Shown: positions 8,262 through 17,780, counted from the stretch's first letter. The stretch: 51,266 bases of DNA from Clostridiaceae bacterium JG1575 (GCA_002838815.1 LQGW01000022.1:1-51266); one strand, 5' to 3'. Notes: generated by a model not told the origin, from the letters alone. Translations and numbers: made by a program.

Positions 8262-9399
8262 ATGGATGGTATGGCTGGCGATTTGCACCAAGCGCCTTTT
8301 GCTTCGCAAGGGCTTTTTGCTGCTTTTACTGAGCATTCTCTTACTGCCCTTGGGCTTGCATTTTTTGGAACGCGGTCCGCGGGGGCAAGCCGCCATGGGT
8401 TTCACCGCACCCAAAGATGCTTTTGCAGAAGCGGCGGCACAACAGCTTCTCAAAAAAGGAGGCGGTCCTCTTTCTTTTATCCGCTATGAGAGTGAGGAGG
8501 CGTTGAAAGGCGCCGTAGCCCGTCGGGAGGTGGAGGCTGGATTCGCTTTGGATCAAGAGCTGGAGGTCCTTTGGGAAAAGGAGCGGGGACGCGGCAGCGT
8601 CCGGGGGTACACCTCCCCGGCCACGACCCTTGAAGGCTTGGCCTCCGACGCGGTGTATTCGGCGCTATTGACGGCTTATGCGCCTCGCCTCTTGGAGCAG
8701 CAGCTTGCTCGCACGACCTGGAGTGTTGCAGAGCAAAAGAGGTATGGACAAAAAATCATCGGGCGCATGGCTGCCTTGAACCAGGAAGAGTCCGGCAGTC
8801 TCTTTCGCTTCGAGCGCTTGGAGGGCCCCTTGGAAAAACCCTCCCTGCGGCGGCTGTTTCCGCTTCAAGGGTTTTTGGCCATCCTTGTTCTTTTGACGGC
8901 TTGGATCACGCTCCTTCAATGGTATGTGGATGAGGCACGGGGAATATACGGGGCCGCAAGCCTCACGATCCGTCTTCGGGACGGATTGACGAGCTGTCTT
9001 TGGCCGATTGTTTTGGTTTCTTTGGCCTCCTTTGGGCCGCTGATTTGGCAGTTTGGCGCTCAAGAGGGGCTCAAGAGCGGGCTTTTGCTCCTTTTTTATG
9101 GCCTCTCCCTCGGGGTGTTTCTTTTTGGGGCCGGGCAGTTTTTAAAATCCCCCGAGCTTCTCGCCGCACTGCTCCCCATCTTGCTGATGGGCTCGCTGCT
9201 CGTCAGTCCCGTCCTTTGGGATCCAGCGCTTAGGATTCCTTCGGTGCGGGTCGTGCAGGGGCTTTTCTTCCCCACATATTATTTGGCGTTCTTTGAGGGC
9301 CGGGCTCTGTATGGAGCGTCCGGCCTCTTGATCGTCGGCGGCCTAGGCGGGATCTTAATCGGCTTGGCTTACGAACGCGGGTTCGTCCCGAAGCGCTGA
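8254..9399 (+). CDS. ABC-2-type permease (second subunit)
   Basis: About 381 residues with the same layout as its upstream neighbour: an N-terminal helix (residues about 18-37), a 180-residue outer domain and a block of about six helices in the C-terminal half. ATG at 8254 lies 7 nt after AGGAGG and overlaps the upstream stop, so the two permeases are translationally coupled and probably form a heterodimer. The exported substrate cannot be read from sequence. Confidence 0.8.
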   Translation: MARWMVWLAICTKRLLLRKGFLLLLLSILLLPLGLHFLERGPRGQAAMGFTAPKDAFAEAAAQQLLKKGGGPLSFIRYESEEALKGAVARREVEAGFALDQELEVLWEKERGRGSVRGYTSPATTLEGLASDAVYSALLTAYAPRLLEQQLARTTWSVAEQKRYGQKIIGRMAALNQEESGSLFRFERLEGPLEKPSLRRLFPLQGFLAILVLLTAWITLLQWYVDEARGIYGAASLTIRLRDGLTSCLWPIVLVSLASFGPLIWQFGAQEGLKSGLLLLFYGLSLGVFLFGAGQFLKSPELLAALLPILLMGSLLVSPVLWDPALRIPSVRVVQGLFFPTYYLAFFEGRALYGASGLLIVGGLGGILIGLAYERGFVPKR

Positions 9400-9524
9400 T
9401 GCAGGGCGGCGAAATCCAGGGTCCGTTCTTTCAAATCCTCTTCATAGGTGAGTGGTATAATAAACGGGTAGTTGGGGAAAAGAGCCGCTGGCCGCCCCGA
9501 AATTGATGGATGAAGGGAGATTTT

Positions 9525-10949
9525 TTGACCCAAATGGTGATGATGCGGATGATGTTTTGGATGTTGGCGTCGCTTGGAGCCCTCCTGGTCGTGGCGGGGG
9601 CCATGACAGGCAAAAGAGAAGAAAAACGAGCGCAAAGCCCCCGAGGCCTTACGATTTTATTGGCAGGGGGCACCAAACCCTATGCTTATGGGGACGCCAC
9701 GAAGGAAAATAAAGTGACGCAGGAAAAAAGACGGGGGGAGGCGGAAGAATACCTCATGCCATCGGGGGTCGGTCCTTCCGAGCCCAAGGGGCCGAAGCTG
9801 CCGACCAAGATGATCGCATTGGCCGCTGGAGCGGGCGTCCTTGCCGTGATTGCTCTTTTCCTGATTTTTGGCAAAATTACTTCGGGAACCGCCCAAATTT
9901 CCCTGTATGATTTTGAATTGGGCGTACAGTTGAGCGGAACCAACGGCGAAGGAACCGCCATGGGACTGATTCAAAAGCAGCCAGCGCTTTCCAGCTATGG
10001 CGCCCAGCAAAGCAAGGTGAAGGAAGTGCTGGATACGGCCAAGGTAGAGGTTAGTAAGACCTCCGGACTGAAAAACGGCGACGTCTTGACGCTGCGTTTG
10101 AGCTTGGATCACGATCTGGCGCGGAGTCGCCATGTGACCATCGTCGGGGAGGCTAAAGGAAAAATCGAGGTGAAGGGCCTTGCGACCGAGGGCAAACCGG
10201 GGGAGGAACCCTCCGAGGAGCTCCACGCAAGAATCCATCGGACCTTAAAGGCCTACGCGGCGAAGGTTCCTTTGAAGCCGGGGATGGCGCCCACCACCGA
10301 TTTGACCCTTGTGGAAGCTTTTTTTAAACCGGAAGGAGCGGGCGAGGGCCGCTCGGCGCAGCTTTTGCAGCTCTACGAGGTTCGCCTCATCGGGGAGAAC
10401 GAAGCGGGCCCTGGCCACCTTCACTACCTGACGGTTTGGGGAAAGGTGGTCTCCGATCCGGCCATGGATCTTGACGTCCACGATGCGATTTCCGATGAAG
10501 TGGTGAAGCCCTTGGGCCAGGTGCGCTCGGATATTATTTCTGAGGGCTTCCAAAGTCGTATGGAGAACCCGGACGCGCGCCGGGGTCAGGTGGTGGTGCG
10601 CGAGGACAAGGTGGTGGTGCGCATCGACACCCCAAAACAAACCAAGCCCTCGCCGTATAAGCCCCAGGATCCTGCCGCCAAGCGCGACTTTATCCTGCCT
10701 TGGAGTACCGAACGCTTGGCTTTGCCGCTCGAATTGGCCCAACTCACCAATGAAGAACTGATTTTGGCGCGCAATGAAATTTTTGCAAGACACCATCGAC
10801 GCTTCACCGACGAAGAGTTGCGGCGCTATTTCAGCAGCAAATCTTGGTATCAAGGGCGCATTGATGCCGCTCGGTTCAACGAAGGGGTGCTCAATTCCGT
10901 GGAAAAAGAAAACATCAAGCGAATTCTTGAGGAGGAGCGCCGGCGTTGA
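9525..10949 (+). CDS. Membrane protein with C-terminal YARHG domain
   Basis: About 474 residues from TTG 9525, chosen because AAGGGAGA lies 4-8 nt upstream; an ATG at 9510 is in frame but has no site. There are two hydrophobic segments (about residues 5-25 and 100-120) and then a mixed extracytoplasmic region. The last ~60 residues match a YARHG domain: LTNEELILARNEIFARHHRRF followed by a SKSWYQGR stretch. YARHG domains occur on extracellular proteins and are thought to act in the cell wall; the activity is unknown. TATAAT at 9456-9461 may give it a promoter separate from the ABC genes. Confidence 0.82.
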   Translation: MTQMVMMRMMFWMLASLGALLVVAGAMTGKREEKRAQSPRGLTILLAGGTKPYAYGDATKENKVTQEKRRGEAEEYLMPSGVGPSEPKGPKLPTKMIALAAGAGVLAVIALFLIFGKITSGTAQISLYDFELGVQLSGTNGEGTAMGLIQKQPALSSYGAQQSKVKEVLDTAKVEVSKTSGLKNGDVLTLRLSLDHDLARSRHVTIVGEAKGKIEVKGLATEGKPGEEPSEELHARIHRTLKAYAAKVPLKPGMAPTTDLTLVEAFFKPEGAGEGRSAQLLQLYEVRLIGENEAGPGHLHYLTVWGKVVSDPAMDLDVHDAISDEVVKPLGQVRSDIISEGFQSRMENPDARRGQVVVREDKVVVRIDTPKQTKPSPYKPQDPAAKRDFILPWSTERLALPLELAQLTNEELILARNEIFARHHRRFTDEELRRYFSSKSWYQGRIDAARFNEGVLNSVEKENIKRILEEERRR

Positions 10950-10979
10950 GCCTTGGAGGCGATGCCTAGCGCTCAATGC

Positions 10980-11020
10980 AAAACGCCCGGTCCGAAAGAT
11001 GCGGACCGGGCGTTTTGTTT
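10980..11020. terminator. Bidirectional terminator between convergent genes
   Basis: A 14-bp perfect stem AAACGCCCGGTCCG / CGGACCGGGCGTTT flanked by A-runs on the left and T-runs on the right. It can stop the YARHG gene (plus) and the GntR/TrkA-C gene (minus). Confidence 0.9.
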
Positions 11021-11028
11021 GCCGGGAC

Positions 11029-11673
11029 TTAGGGGGGAGATTGCTTTTTTTGGTGCACGTAATGGCGCACTCGGTTGTAGGAGTCTTCATCCCCCACCAT
11101 TAAAAAGGCGTCGTTATCCTGAAAGGTCATATAGGGGCCCGGAGAGAGGATCAATTCATCGCCCCGCTTCACCGCGATGATGGTGGCGCCGGTGTTTTGC
11201 CAAAAGTTTACTTCGCCGATGGCTTTGCCGATAAGGTGGGAATCCCCCGGGATCTCCATTTCAAGAGGAGCGAAGGGGTTGGAGGTTTTAAAGCGCACGG
11301 TGTAATCCAGCACTCGGTCAATGCTTTCACGAAGCTTTTGATCCAAAGCCTCGCGTTCGCGCAAAAGATCCGCGATGGCGGTCTTAATGCCGGCAATGGA
11401 GTCCACTTCCTTAAACTGGTTGATGAAGCGCATGGAATGCTCCACGGACTCCACAAGGATGCCCGAGCCGTGGGTGACGGCCACAATGTCCATGTCCTCC
11501 AAAAGGGATACCGATCGGCGGATGGTTTCCGGCGATACGTTGTACTGGCCCGCCAAAGTGGAGCGTCCCGAAATCCTGGTTCCTTCCGGGAATTCTCCGT
11601 TGGCAATGCGGGAGGCAATGTCGATGGCGATTTGTTGGTACACGGGTTTGGTAATTTTTTTTTGTTTGTCCAT
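11029..11673 (-). CDS. GntR-family regulator with TrkA-C (RCK_C) domain, BusR-like
   Basis: 214 residues. The N-terminal 75 are a GntR winged helix-turn-helix (VYQQIAIDIASRIANGEFPEG, then the recognition-helix region YNVSPETIRRSVSLLED). A helical linker (about 95-125) leads to a C-terminal TrkA-C/RCK_C domain of about 75 residues (HLIGKAIGEVNFWQNTGAT, DNDAFLMVGDED). This fusion is the architecture of BusR, a c-di-AMP-sensing repressor of osmolyte uptake. c-di-AMP binding here is inferred from architecture; a diadenylate cyclase gene lies 12 kb away. It is downstream of map on the same strand (58-nt gap). Confidence 0.88.
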   Translation of the reverse strand: MDKQKKITKPVYQQIAIDIASRIANGEFPEGTRISGRSTLAGQYNVSPETIRRSVSLLEDMDIVAVTHGSGILVESVEHSMRFINQFKEVDSIAGIKTAIADLLREREALDQKLRESIDRVLDYTVRFKTSNPFAPLEMEIPGDSHLIGKAIGEVNFWQNTGATIIAVKRGDELILSPGPYMTFQDNDAFLMVGDEDSYNRVRHYVHQKKQSPP

Positions 11674-11731
11674 GGATCCTCACTTCGGGGGCTCTTTTTG
11701 CGCCAAAGGGCGGCGAGCGGCTCCTTACGAC

Positions 11732-12514
11732 TTATTCTTTACCAGTATCTTGCGATGGGTTCCCTTTGGAAGCAGTGGTGATGAGGTTGCCTTCTTTACG
11801 CAGGATGACGGTGTGCTCAAATTGAACGACTTGACTTTGATTCAGGGTCCGCATGGGCCATACCCCTTCGGGATTGTCCTCCACCCATTCGTCGCCGTTG
11901 GAGATGAAGGTTTCGATGGCCACTACATTGCCTTCCTTTAGGAGGGTGGATTCTCGGCGTTCCTGGTAGTTAAAGATATAGTGGGGTTCCTCGTGCAGGC
12001 TCTTGCCCACCCCGTGGCCGGTGAGGTTTCGGATCACCGTATAGTTGTTTTGCCGGGCCACTTTATAAATGGCTTTTCCGATGTTGGCGGTAGTGGTGCC
12101 CGGCCGTGCGGCGGCAATACCGGCCGCCAAAGCTTCCTTGGAGACGCGAATCATATCCTCTTGCAGGGGATTGGCTCGGCCCACGGCCAAGGTGACTCCG
12201 GTATCGGCAAAATAGCCGTCCTTGGAGGCGGAGACATCGATGTTTACAAGGTCCCCCTCTTTTAAGACGTATTCATCGGGAACGCCATGACAGGCCACTT
12301 CATTCACCGAGATGCAACTCACGCCGGGGAAATCATAAAGCGACATGGGGGCGGAGAGGGCCCCATGCTTTTTTAAAAGCTCGGCGCAGACGTCATCGAG
12401 GGATTGGGTGGTGATGCCGGGGGCCACCAAGGCGGCCATGGCATCACGAGCTTCGGCGACGATGGCGCCGATGGCCAAAAGGGCTTGAATATCTTGTTCG
12501 TTTTGAATAATCAT
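11732..12514 (-). CDS. map: Type I methionine aminopeptidase
   Basis: 260 residues. Removes the initiator methionine from nascent proteins; a two-metal enzyme of the pita-bread fold. Visible blocks are CISVNEVACHGVPDE (substrate histidine), the metal ligand Asp residues in VNIDVSASKDGYFADTG, LTGHGVGKSLHEEPH (His ligand) and the C-terminal Glu ligands in VVAIETFIS and QFEHTV. Full length for the bacterial short form. AGAGG precedes the ATG at 12514. A GntR/TrkA-C regulator follows on the same strand. Confidence 0.95.
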   Translation of the reverse strand: MIIQNEQDIQALLAIGAIVAEARDAMAALVAPGITTQSLDDVCAELLKKHGALSAPMSLYDFPGVSCISVNEVACHGVPDEYVLKEGDLVNIDVSASKDGYFADTGVTLAVGRANPLQEDMIRVSKEALAAGIAAARPGTTTANIGKAIYKVARQNNYTVIRNLTGHGVGKSLHEEPHYIFNYQERRESTLLKEGNVVAIETFISNGDEWVEDNPEGVWPMRTLNQSQVVQFEHTVILRKEGNLITTASKGNPSQDTGKE

Positions 12515-12569
12515 TGTATAACCTCTTTTCTATACCTTCATCTTAACATAAAGAATCGGGAGAGCACCC

Positions 12570-12609
12570 TAGGACCCCCAAAAAGCACTGCGGTTTTTTG
12601 GAGGTCCTA
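12570..12609 (-). repeat. Long hairpin in the map 5' region
   Basis: TAGGACC (12570-12576) pairs with GGTCCTA (12603-12609), and the stem continues through a CCAAAAA/TTTTTGG segment with one mismatch, about 15 bp in all. Neither strand has a clean T-run right after the stem, so it is not an obvious terminator. It may lie in the map 5' UTR. Confidence 0.5.
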
Positions 12610-12730
12610 AAAAGTTTTTGCCCAGGTTGTTAAAGAAAAAAAGCATGGAAATTAAGGCGGAGAGAGGTTTTTAAGAGTATTTGACTTTTTTGTGAATTCA
12701 TTCGATCTGCAACGCAAAGGGTTAAATATC

Positions 12731-12759
12731 GTGCAATCTGGAAACGTTTCGGATATAAT
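12731..12759 (+). promoter_or_regulatory. Candidate promoter for the EF-G gene
   Basis: A perfect -10 TATAAT at 12754-12759 with a weak -35 (GTGCAA at 12731-12736) at 17-nt spacing. It lies 82 nt upstream of the EF-G start. Confidence 0.4.
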
Positions 12760-12841
12760 CAATGATAACTGAAAGACTAGGGGCGGATCCGTCCCCGGCC
12801 CGCACAGTATCAACATTTACCACCGACAGGAGGAACACGTT

Positions 12842-14938
12842 ATGAAAGCGGACTACACCATTGAGAAACTGAGAAACGTAGGCATTATCGGCCACAGCGG
12901 CTCTGGAAAGACGACCTTGACGGAATCCTTGCTCAATTTTTCCGGAGCAACGGATCGGATGGGACGCGTGGAGGACGGAAATACCATTTCGGATTTTGAT
13001 CCGGAAGAGAAAAAACGTCAAATCTCCTTACAGGCTTCTGTGGCGCCCGTGTTCTACAATGGATATAAAATCAATCTCGTGGATTTGCCGGGTTATTTTG
13101 ATTTCGTGGGGGAAACCATGCAGGGCATGCGCGCTGTGGACATTGCCATGATCGTCCTCTCCGCAACCTCAGGCATTGAAGTGGGAACGGAAAAAGCATG
13201 GAAGTACACGGAGAAGATCAAACTGCCCCGTGCCTTCTACATCAATAAAATGGATCGAGAGAATGCAAATTTCGATAAGGTGTTGGCGGCGCTGAAGGAC
13301 CGGTTTGGGATGCCGGTGGTGGCGGTGCAGTATCCCATCGGAAAAGAAGCGGATTTCTCAGGCGTGATCAATGTTGTTTCAGGGCGGGCCCGAATTTGGG
13401 ATGAAACCACCAAGACGCTCAATGAGGGCGAAGTCCCCAGTGAGTACACCGAGCGCATGGAAGAGCTGCGAGAGAATCTGATGGAATCTGTGGCGCAGAC
13501 GAATGAAGAACTCCTGGAAAAATACCTGGGCGGCGAAAAGCTCACGCAGGAGGAAGTCTACGACGCTCTCATTAAGGGCTGCGTATCCGGAGACATCGCT
13601 CCGGTGATGTGCGGATCCGCAACGACCCAGATCGGCATGACAACGCTATTGGAAGACATCATCGAAGCCTTCCCTTCCCCCGAATACGCCATTGCACAAA
13701 AAGCCCGAGATTTGTCCAATGATGAAGAGATTTTCGTGAATCTTACCCACGAGAAGCCCTTTTCCGCCATTGTTTTCAAGACCATCGCGGATCCCTTTGT
13801 GGGCAAGATTTCCTTGTTTCGAACGATTACAGGAGAAGCCAAGGGCGAGATGAACGTCTACAATCCAAACCGGGAAAAGAATGAAAAAGTGGCCAACTTC
13901 TTCTTCCTTAAAGGAAAGAACCAAACCCCGGCGGAGCGCATCATCGCAGGAGACATTGGCGCGGTGGCAAAGCTCGCCGTAACGAAAACGGGAGATACCT
14001 TATGCGATCCAGCCTTTAAGGTGCAATACGATGCCATCAACTTCCCAGAACCCGTCATGAGCCTCACCGTTATGCCCAAGGCCAAGGGGGATGAGGACAA
14101 AATCTCCTCGAGTTTGACTCGCCTCATGGAAGAGGATCCCACCTTCCGCGTGGAACGGGATCCCGAATCGGCTGAAGTCATCATGTCCGGTCAAGGGGAA
14201 ACGCATCTGGAAGTATTGGCGTCCCGCTTGAAGACGAAGTTCGGTGCCGAGGTGGAGCTGACGGAGCCCATGATTCCCTATCGCGAGACCATCAAGGGCA
14301 AATCCGATGTGCAGGGAAAACACAAAAAGCAATCGGGCGGCCACGGCCAGTACGGCGATGTCAAAATTCGCTTTGAGCGGCGGCCCGACGATGAGAATGA
14401 GATGGAATTCGTGGATGAAGTGGTGGGCGGTGCGGTGCCGAGAAACTACATTCCCGCCGTGGAAAAAGGCCTTCGGGAGAACCTTCGGGAAGGAGTTCTT
14501 GCCGGATATCCTGTGATTAAACTTCGGGCAACGCTCTATGACGGATCCTTCCACCCGGTGGATTCCTCGGAAATGGCCTTTAAGGTGGCGGCTTCCTTGG
14601 CGTACAAGAAAGGCCTTGAGGAAGCTCAGCCCATTCTCCTTGAGCCCATTATGAAGCTGGAAGTCTCAGTTCCGGATGAATTTATGGGCGACATCATCGG
14701 CGATATCAACAAAAAGCGCGGTCGCGTTTTGGGCATGGAACCCGGCGACGGCATGCAGATGGTGGTGGCGGAGATCCCCATGGCTGAGATCCAGCGCTAT
14801 TCTTCGGATTTGAAATCCATGACCCAGGCTCGCGGGGAATTCCGCACCGAATTTGTCCGCTATGAGGAAGTTCCCGCTGGCGAAGTGTCCAAAATTGTGG
14901 AAAAAGCCAAAAAGATGCGTGAGGCCAAAGAGAAATAA
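12842..14938 (+). CDS. fusA: Elongation factor G-like GTPase (divergent EF-G)
   Basis: 698 residues with full EF-G domain order: GTPase domain with P-loop GHSGSGKTTL (about 18-27), DLPGYFDF (about 80-87) and NKMDRE, then domains II-V. Canonical EF-G has DTPGH at the second motif; here the catalytic His is Tyr, and the P-loop has GHSGSGK rather than GHIDAGK. Both are features of the EF-G2-like subgroup, whose role is less certain than that of the main translocase. The gene stands alone with its own promoter and not in an rpsL-rpsG-tuf cluster, consistent with a second, accessory EF-G. AGGAGG precedes the ATG. Confidence 0.9.
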   Translation: MKADYTIEKLRNVGIIGHSGSGKTTLTESLLNFSGATDRMGRVEDGNTISDFDPEEKKRQISLQASVAPVFYNGYKINLVDLPGYFDFVGETMQGMRAVDIAMIVLSATSGIEVGTEKAWKYTEKIKLPRAFYINKMDRENANFDKVLAALKDRFGMPVVAVQYPIGKEADFSGVINVVSGRARIWDETTKTLNEGEVPSEYTERMEELRENLMESVAQTNEELLEKYLGGEKLTQEEVYDALIKGCVSGDIAPVMCGSATTQIGMTTLLEDIIEAFPSPEYAIAQKARDLSNDEEIFVNLTHEKPFSAIVFKTIADPFVGKISLFRTITGEAKGEMNVYNPNREKNEKVANFFFLKGKNQTPAERIIAGDIGAVAKLAVTKTGDTLCDPAFKVQYDAINFPEPVMSLTVMPKAKGDEDKISSSLTRLMEEDPTFRVERDPESAEVIMSGQGETHLEVLASRLKTKFGAEVELTEPMIPYRETIKGKSDVQGKHKKQSGGHGQYGDVKIRFERRPDDENEMEFVDEVVGGAVPRNYIPAVEKGLRENLREGVLAGYPVIKLRATLYDGSFHPVDSSEMAFKVAASLAYKKGLEEAQPILLEPIMKLEVSVPDEFMGDIIGDINKKRGRVLGMEPGDGMQMVVAEIPMAEIQRYSSDLKSMTQARGEFRTEFVRYEEVPAGEVSKIVEKAKKMREAKEK

Positions 14939-15011
14939 CCCCTTTGTCGAAGGGGCGCATCATAACGAGATCCAAAGAGGGGACCCTTCCCCCCTTCAGA
15001 CTGTAGACAAG

Positions 15012-15048
15012 CGAGGTATTCCAGATTGGAGTACCTCGTTGATTTTTT
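15012..15048 (+). terminator. Terminator-like hairpin downstream of EF-G
   Basis: A 12-bp stem CGAGGTATTCCA / TGGAGTACCTCG (one G-T pair) with a GAT loop, followed by TTGATTTTTT. The T-run starts 4 nt after the stem. Confidence 0.65.
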
Positions 15049-15491
15049 GAGCCGCAAATTGCAATAACAAGTTGACCATTGACCGTTGAATAGTCCATCA
15101 TAAGTGCTTAATAGAAACATAGTCCACTACTGTAGGACCCTTGAGAAATACCTCTCTTAAGACATGGAGGTGCTGACTTATCAGCAATTATCACGGGTAT
15201 AAACCGGAGTCCCCTATTTCTTGATCTATGTTCCATTGGAATCGGGCAAGTTCAACTGGATTTCGTCAGAGCAGTCGGTTCTGTCAATTTCTTAGTGACA
15301 CGCCTTTTTTCCTAAATACTCATATTAATTTGCATCCTCTAGTTATTAGCAATGAGGAGATAAAATCACAGATATAAATCAACTTCAAAAAAGATAAAAT
15401 AAAGTATCAATCTATCGTTCAAGGCTTCCGTATGGTTGGGAGTGTCAATTCTAAATAGGGTAATAAAGCAAGGGCTTTTCAGATCGGCGGA
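15049..15491. other. Gene-free AT-rich stretch before the IS256 copy
   Basis: About 440 nt, lower in GC than the flanks, with no open frame supported by a ribosome binding site. It ends at the left terminal repeat of an IS256-family element. I see nothing else identifiable. Confidence 0.5.
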
Positions 15492-16788
15492 TTAAGTCCT
15501 TAAAATGGTGTAAATTGAATAAGCCAAAAAACAGACCTCTGGTATCATTAAGTTGCACAAATAACTACCTGGAGGATTTGTTGGATGGCTCAACTTAATA
15601 GTACACTGGACACCCATCTTTTGAGAGACCTTTTCTCTCTTGAAGGCAGGGATCAAGCCTACGCAAAGCTCATGGAATCCATCTTGACCCAGGTCCTGGA
15701 ACACCAAGCCATGGAGCCAACCGGTGCCGGCCTCTACGAGCGCAGCGAAAAGCGGCAGGCCTACCGCAACGGCTACCGGGGTCGCACCTTAAAAACACGG
15801 GTCGGCACCCTGACTTTGACCGTCCCACGCCTGCGGGACAGTCACTTCAGCACCGAGCTCTTCGCGCGCTATCAGCGCAATGAGCTCTGGTGCTCGCCAT
15901 GATGGAGATGGTGGTCAATGGCGTATCCACCCGCAAGGTCTCGGCCATCACTGAAGAATTGTGTGGCACCGCCTTCTCCAAGTCCACTGGATCCTCGCTC
16001 TGCGAATAGCTCGATCCCGTGGTCACGGCGTTCCGTGAGCGTTTGTTGGAGAAAATTTACCCCTACCTGATCGTCGATGCCATCTACACCAAAGTACGGG
16101 AGGCAGGCGCCGTGCGCTCCAAAGGGCTGCTTGTGGCCCTCGGGGTGAACGGGGACGGCTATGGCGAGATCCTTGGCTTCAGGGCGGCGGACACGGAGTT
16201 CGAAGGATCCTGGGGCGATTTCTTCTCGTCCCTCAAGGCCCTCGTTCGCGCCATCGGGAAACACTTCCAGGGAGCCGCCTGGCAAAGATGCCAGACCCAC
16301 TTCTCCCGCAACCTGCTCGATGTGTGCCCGAAAAAGCATTAGCCCACGATCAAGGCGCACTGGAAGTCCCTGTATGAGTCCGTAGACCACGAGGCTGCTC
16401 GTGCTGTTAAGGAACGCATCCTCACTGAATACGGGCAGAACGCCCCAAAAGTCTGTGCTCTGCTAGAGGAGGCTTTTGACGATGTGACACAGGTTCTGCG
16501 CCTGCCCATGGCCATCCGTAGGAGGCTTGCGCACCTCCAACGCGATCGAACGGGTCAACGAGGAAATCCGGCGAAGAGAGCGGGTGATCCGGATCTTTCC
16601 GAACGAGGCCTCGCTACACCGCCTGATCGGGGCGCTCCTAATAGACATCCACGAAGAGTGGCAGGCCGGGCGCCGGTACCTGTCCCTTCCGCCGGAGGCC
16701 TGTGCCCAACCTGTTCCTATTGCTGGCTCTACCAACATAAGTGCTGCTTAAGATACCAGTGTCGATTTTACACACAAATATGGACTTG
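15492..16788 (+). mobile_element. IS256-family insertion sequence, inactive copy 1
   Basis: About 1.3 kb bounded by related imperfect terminal inverted repeats. The left end reads TTAAGTCC then TGTAAATTGA (from 15492). The right end, read on the minus strand, gives CAAGTCC then TGTAAAATCGA (to 16788). It encloses a single broken transposase frame. No obvious target duplication was found. The same left end is repeated in inverted orientation at 21576-21583 in copy 2. Confidence 0.8.
15585..16751 (+). pseudogene. IS256-family transposase, multiply disrupted
   Basis: The reading frames together spell an IS256-type (Mutator-like, DDE) transposase of about 390 residues. The N-terminus starts MAQLNSTLDTHLL, a middle segment contains PYLIVDAIYTKVRE (first catalytic Asp) and the end contains RTSNAIERVNEEIRRRERVI (region of the catalytic Glu). 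Lesions are a frameshift near 15890, TAG at 16007-16009, an apparent in-frame loss near 16231 removing the usual SDAHxGL block (second catalytic Asp), TAG at 16340-16342 and a frameshift near 16525. GGAGG precedes the ATG at 15585. It cannot make an active enzyme. Confidence 0.9.
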
Positions 16789-17070
16789 ACGCGTCATTTC
16801 GACGCGATCGTCGCATTTTTATGGGTTTACCGCTTGTTAGCGCACTTCAGAGGGCAGTTTCCAAACGGAACCCCCTCAGAGGCTAAAACGATTATCAAAC
16901 TCATAATGGAATTTCTCTCGGTCAAAGGGCCTGGCGTGCGGGTGAGGACGAATGGCCGTGGAAAACGAACAAGAAAACGCCGGAAAATAAAAAAATCCCC
17001 GTGGAAAACGAAGCCTAATTTAAAAACTTCGTTCCAAGAGGATCAAATAATTGACAAATTGTCATCTTTC
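16789..17070. other. Intergenic stretch with a 14-bp direct repeat
   Basis: No gene is seen. The 14-bp sequence CCGTGGAAAACGAA occurs twice (16956-16969 and 16999-17012) in the same orientation, 43 nt apart. Function unknown. Confidence 0.45.
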
Positions 17071-17592
17071 TTAGGGCGTCGAGGGCGTTTGCAGTTTTGG
17101 CAAGCTGGGAAGCGCATCCCTCCCAGGGGGAGAAGTCCAGGAATCGTTGTCCTCCACCAGCGCTTTAATGAGTGGGAGCAGTCCGCCGTCTTCGTAGAGT
17201 CGGTAATAGTATGGCAGGGCGAGACCTTGCGTGCGCAGGACGCTGCCTTCCATAAAAAGGTAGCGGTTTTCGTATTTGGTTCGATAGTTCCAGTACGTCA
17301 TGGTGGCAATTTCTCGACGGGGGCGAAGGGGGGAAAAGCCCGTGCGGGGAGAGAGCTCCGCTGTTTTGGCCGTCAAGGCTTCCAGCTCTCGAACGTTTGC
17401 CGGGGTCAGCACCCGGGTTTTTCCCCCATAGGTCAAAATCACGGTTTTGACGTCTTCTGGGCGAATGGTTTGTGGCAGGCCGCCTTTGCGGCCCAATAGA
17501 AAGCCGATGGACAGCAGTACGAGGAGAATCAGGCAAAGAACGGTCACCAAAGCGTGGTAGAGGCGGGGGGAGAGCGGGATCTTATGTTTCAT
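17071..17592 (-). CDS. Small membrane-anchored protein, unknown function
   Basis: 173 residues from ATG 17592; an in-frame start 11 codons upstream lacks a site. One N-terminal transmembrane segment (about residues 10-33, YHALVTVLCLILLVLLSIGF) leads to a ~135-residue extracytoplasmic part containing TYWNYRTKYENRYLFMEG. I do not recognise the family. It is convergent with the IS copy and divergent from citC. A function in the envelope is only a guess from topology. Confidence 0.6.
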   Translation of the reverse strand: MKHKIPLSPRLYHALVTVLCLILLVLLSIGFLLGRKGGLPQTIRPEDVKTVILTYGGKTRVLTPANVRELEALTAKTAELSPRTGFSPLRPRREIATMTYWNYRTKYENRYLFMEGSVLRTQGLALPYYYRLYEDGGLLPLIKALVEDNDSWTSPPGRDALPSLPKLQTPSTP

Positions 17593-17780
17593 GGACGTCA
17601 ACCTTTCCCGGGGGCGGTGAGACAAGGGGGGCTTTTTTTAGGGCTAAAATTAAGTTCATTATAAAAGCGCGCCCCTTTTTGGTAAAGGGCGAGCAAAGGG
17701 AGGACGGCTTTTTGCTTCGCTGTGAGCTTCTGGGCCATGGTGTATAATGTAGGAGAAGAAAAGAATCGGGAGGAGAGACG

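Larger units (their letters stand above)
12515..12841. other. Divergent intergenic region between map and EF-G
   Basis: 327 nt without a gene. It holds a hairpin near the map side (12570-12609) and a TATAAT box for the EF-G gene on the right. Nothing else is evident. Confidence 0.6.

Noticed and set aside
15585-16751. Active transposase
   Set aside because: At least two in-frame stops, two frameshifts and loss of the block with the second catalytic Asp.
16956-17012. CRISPR-like repeat
   Set aside because: Only two 14-bp copies with one spacer, no further units and no cas genes.
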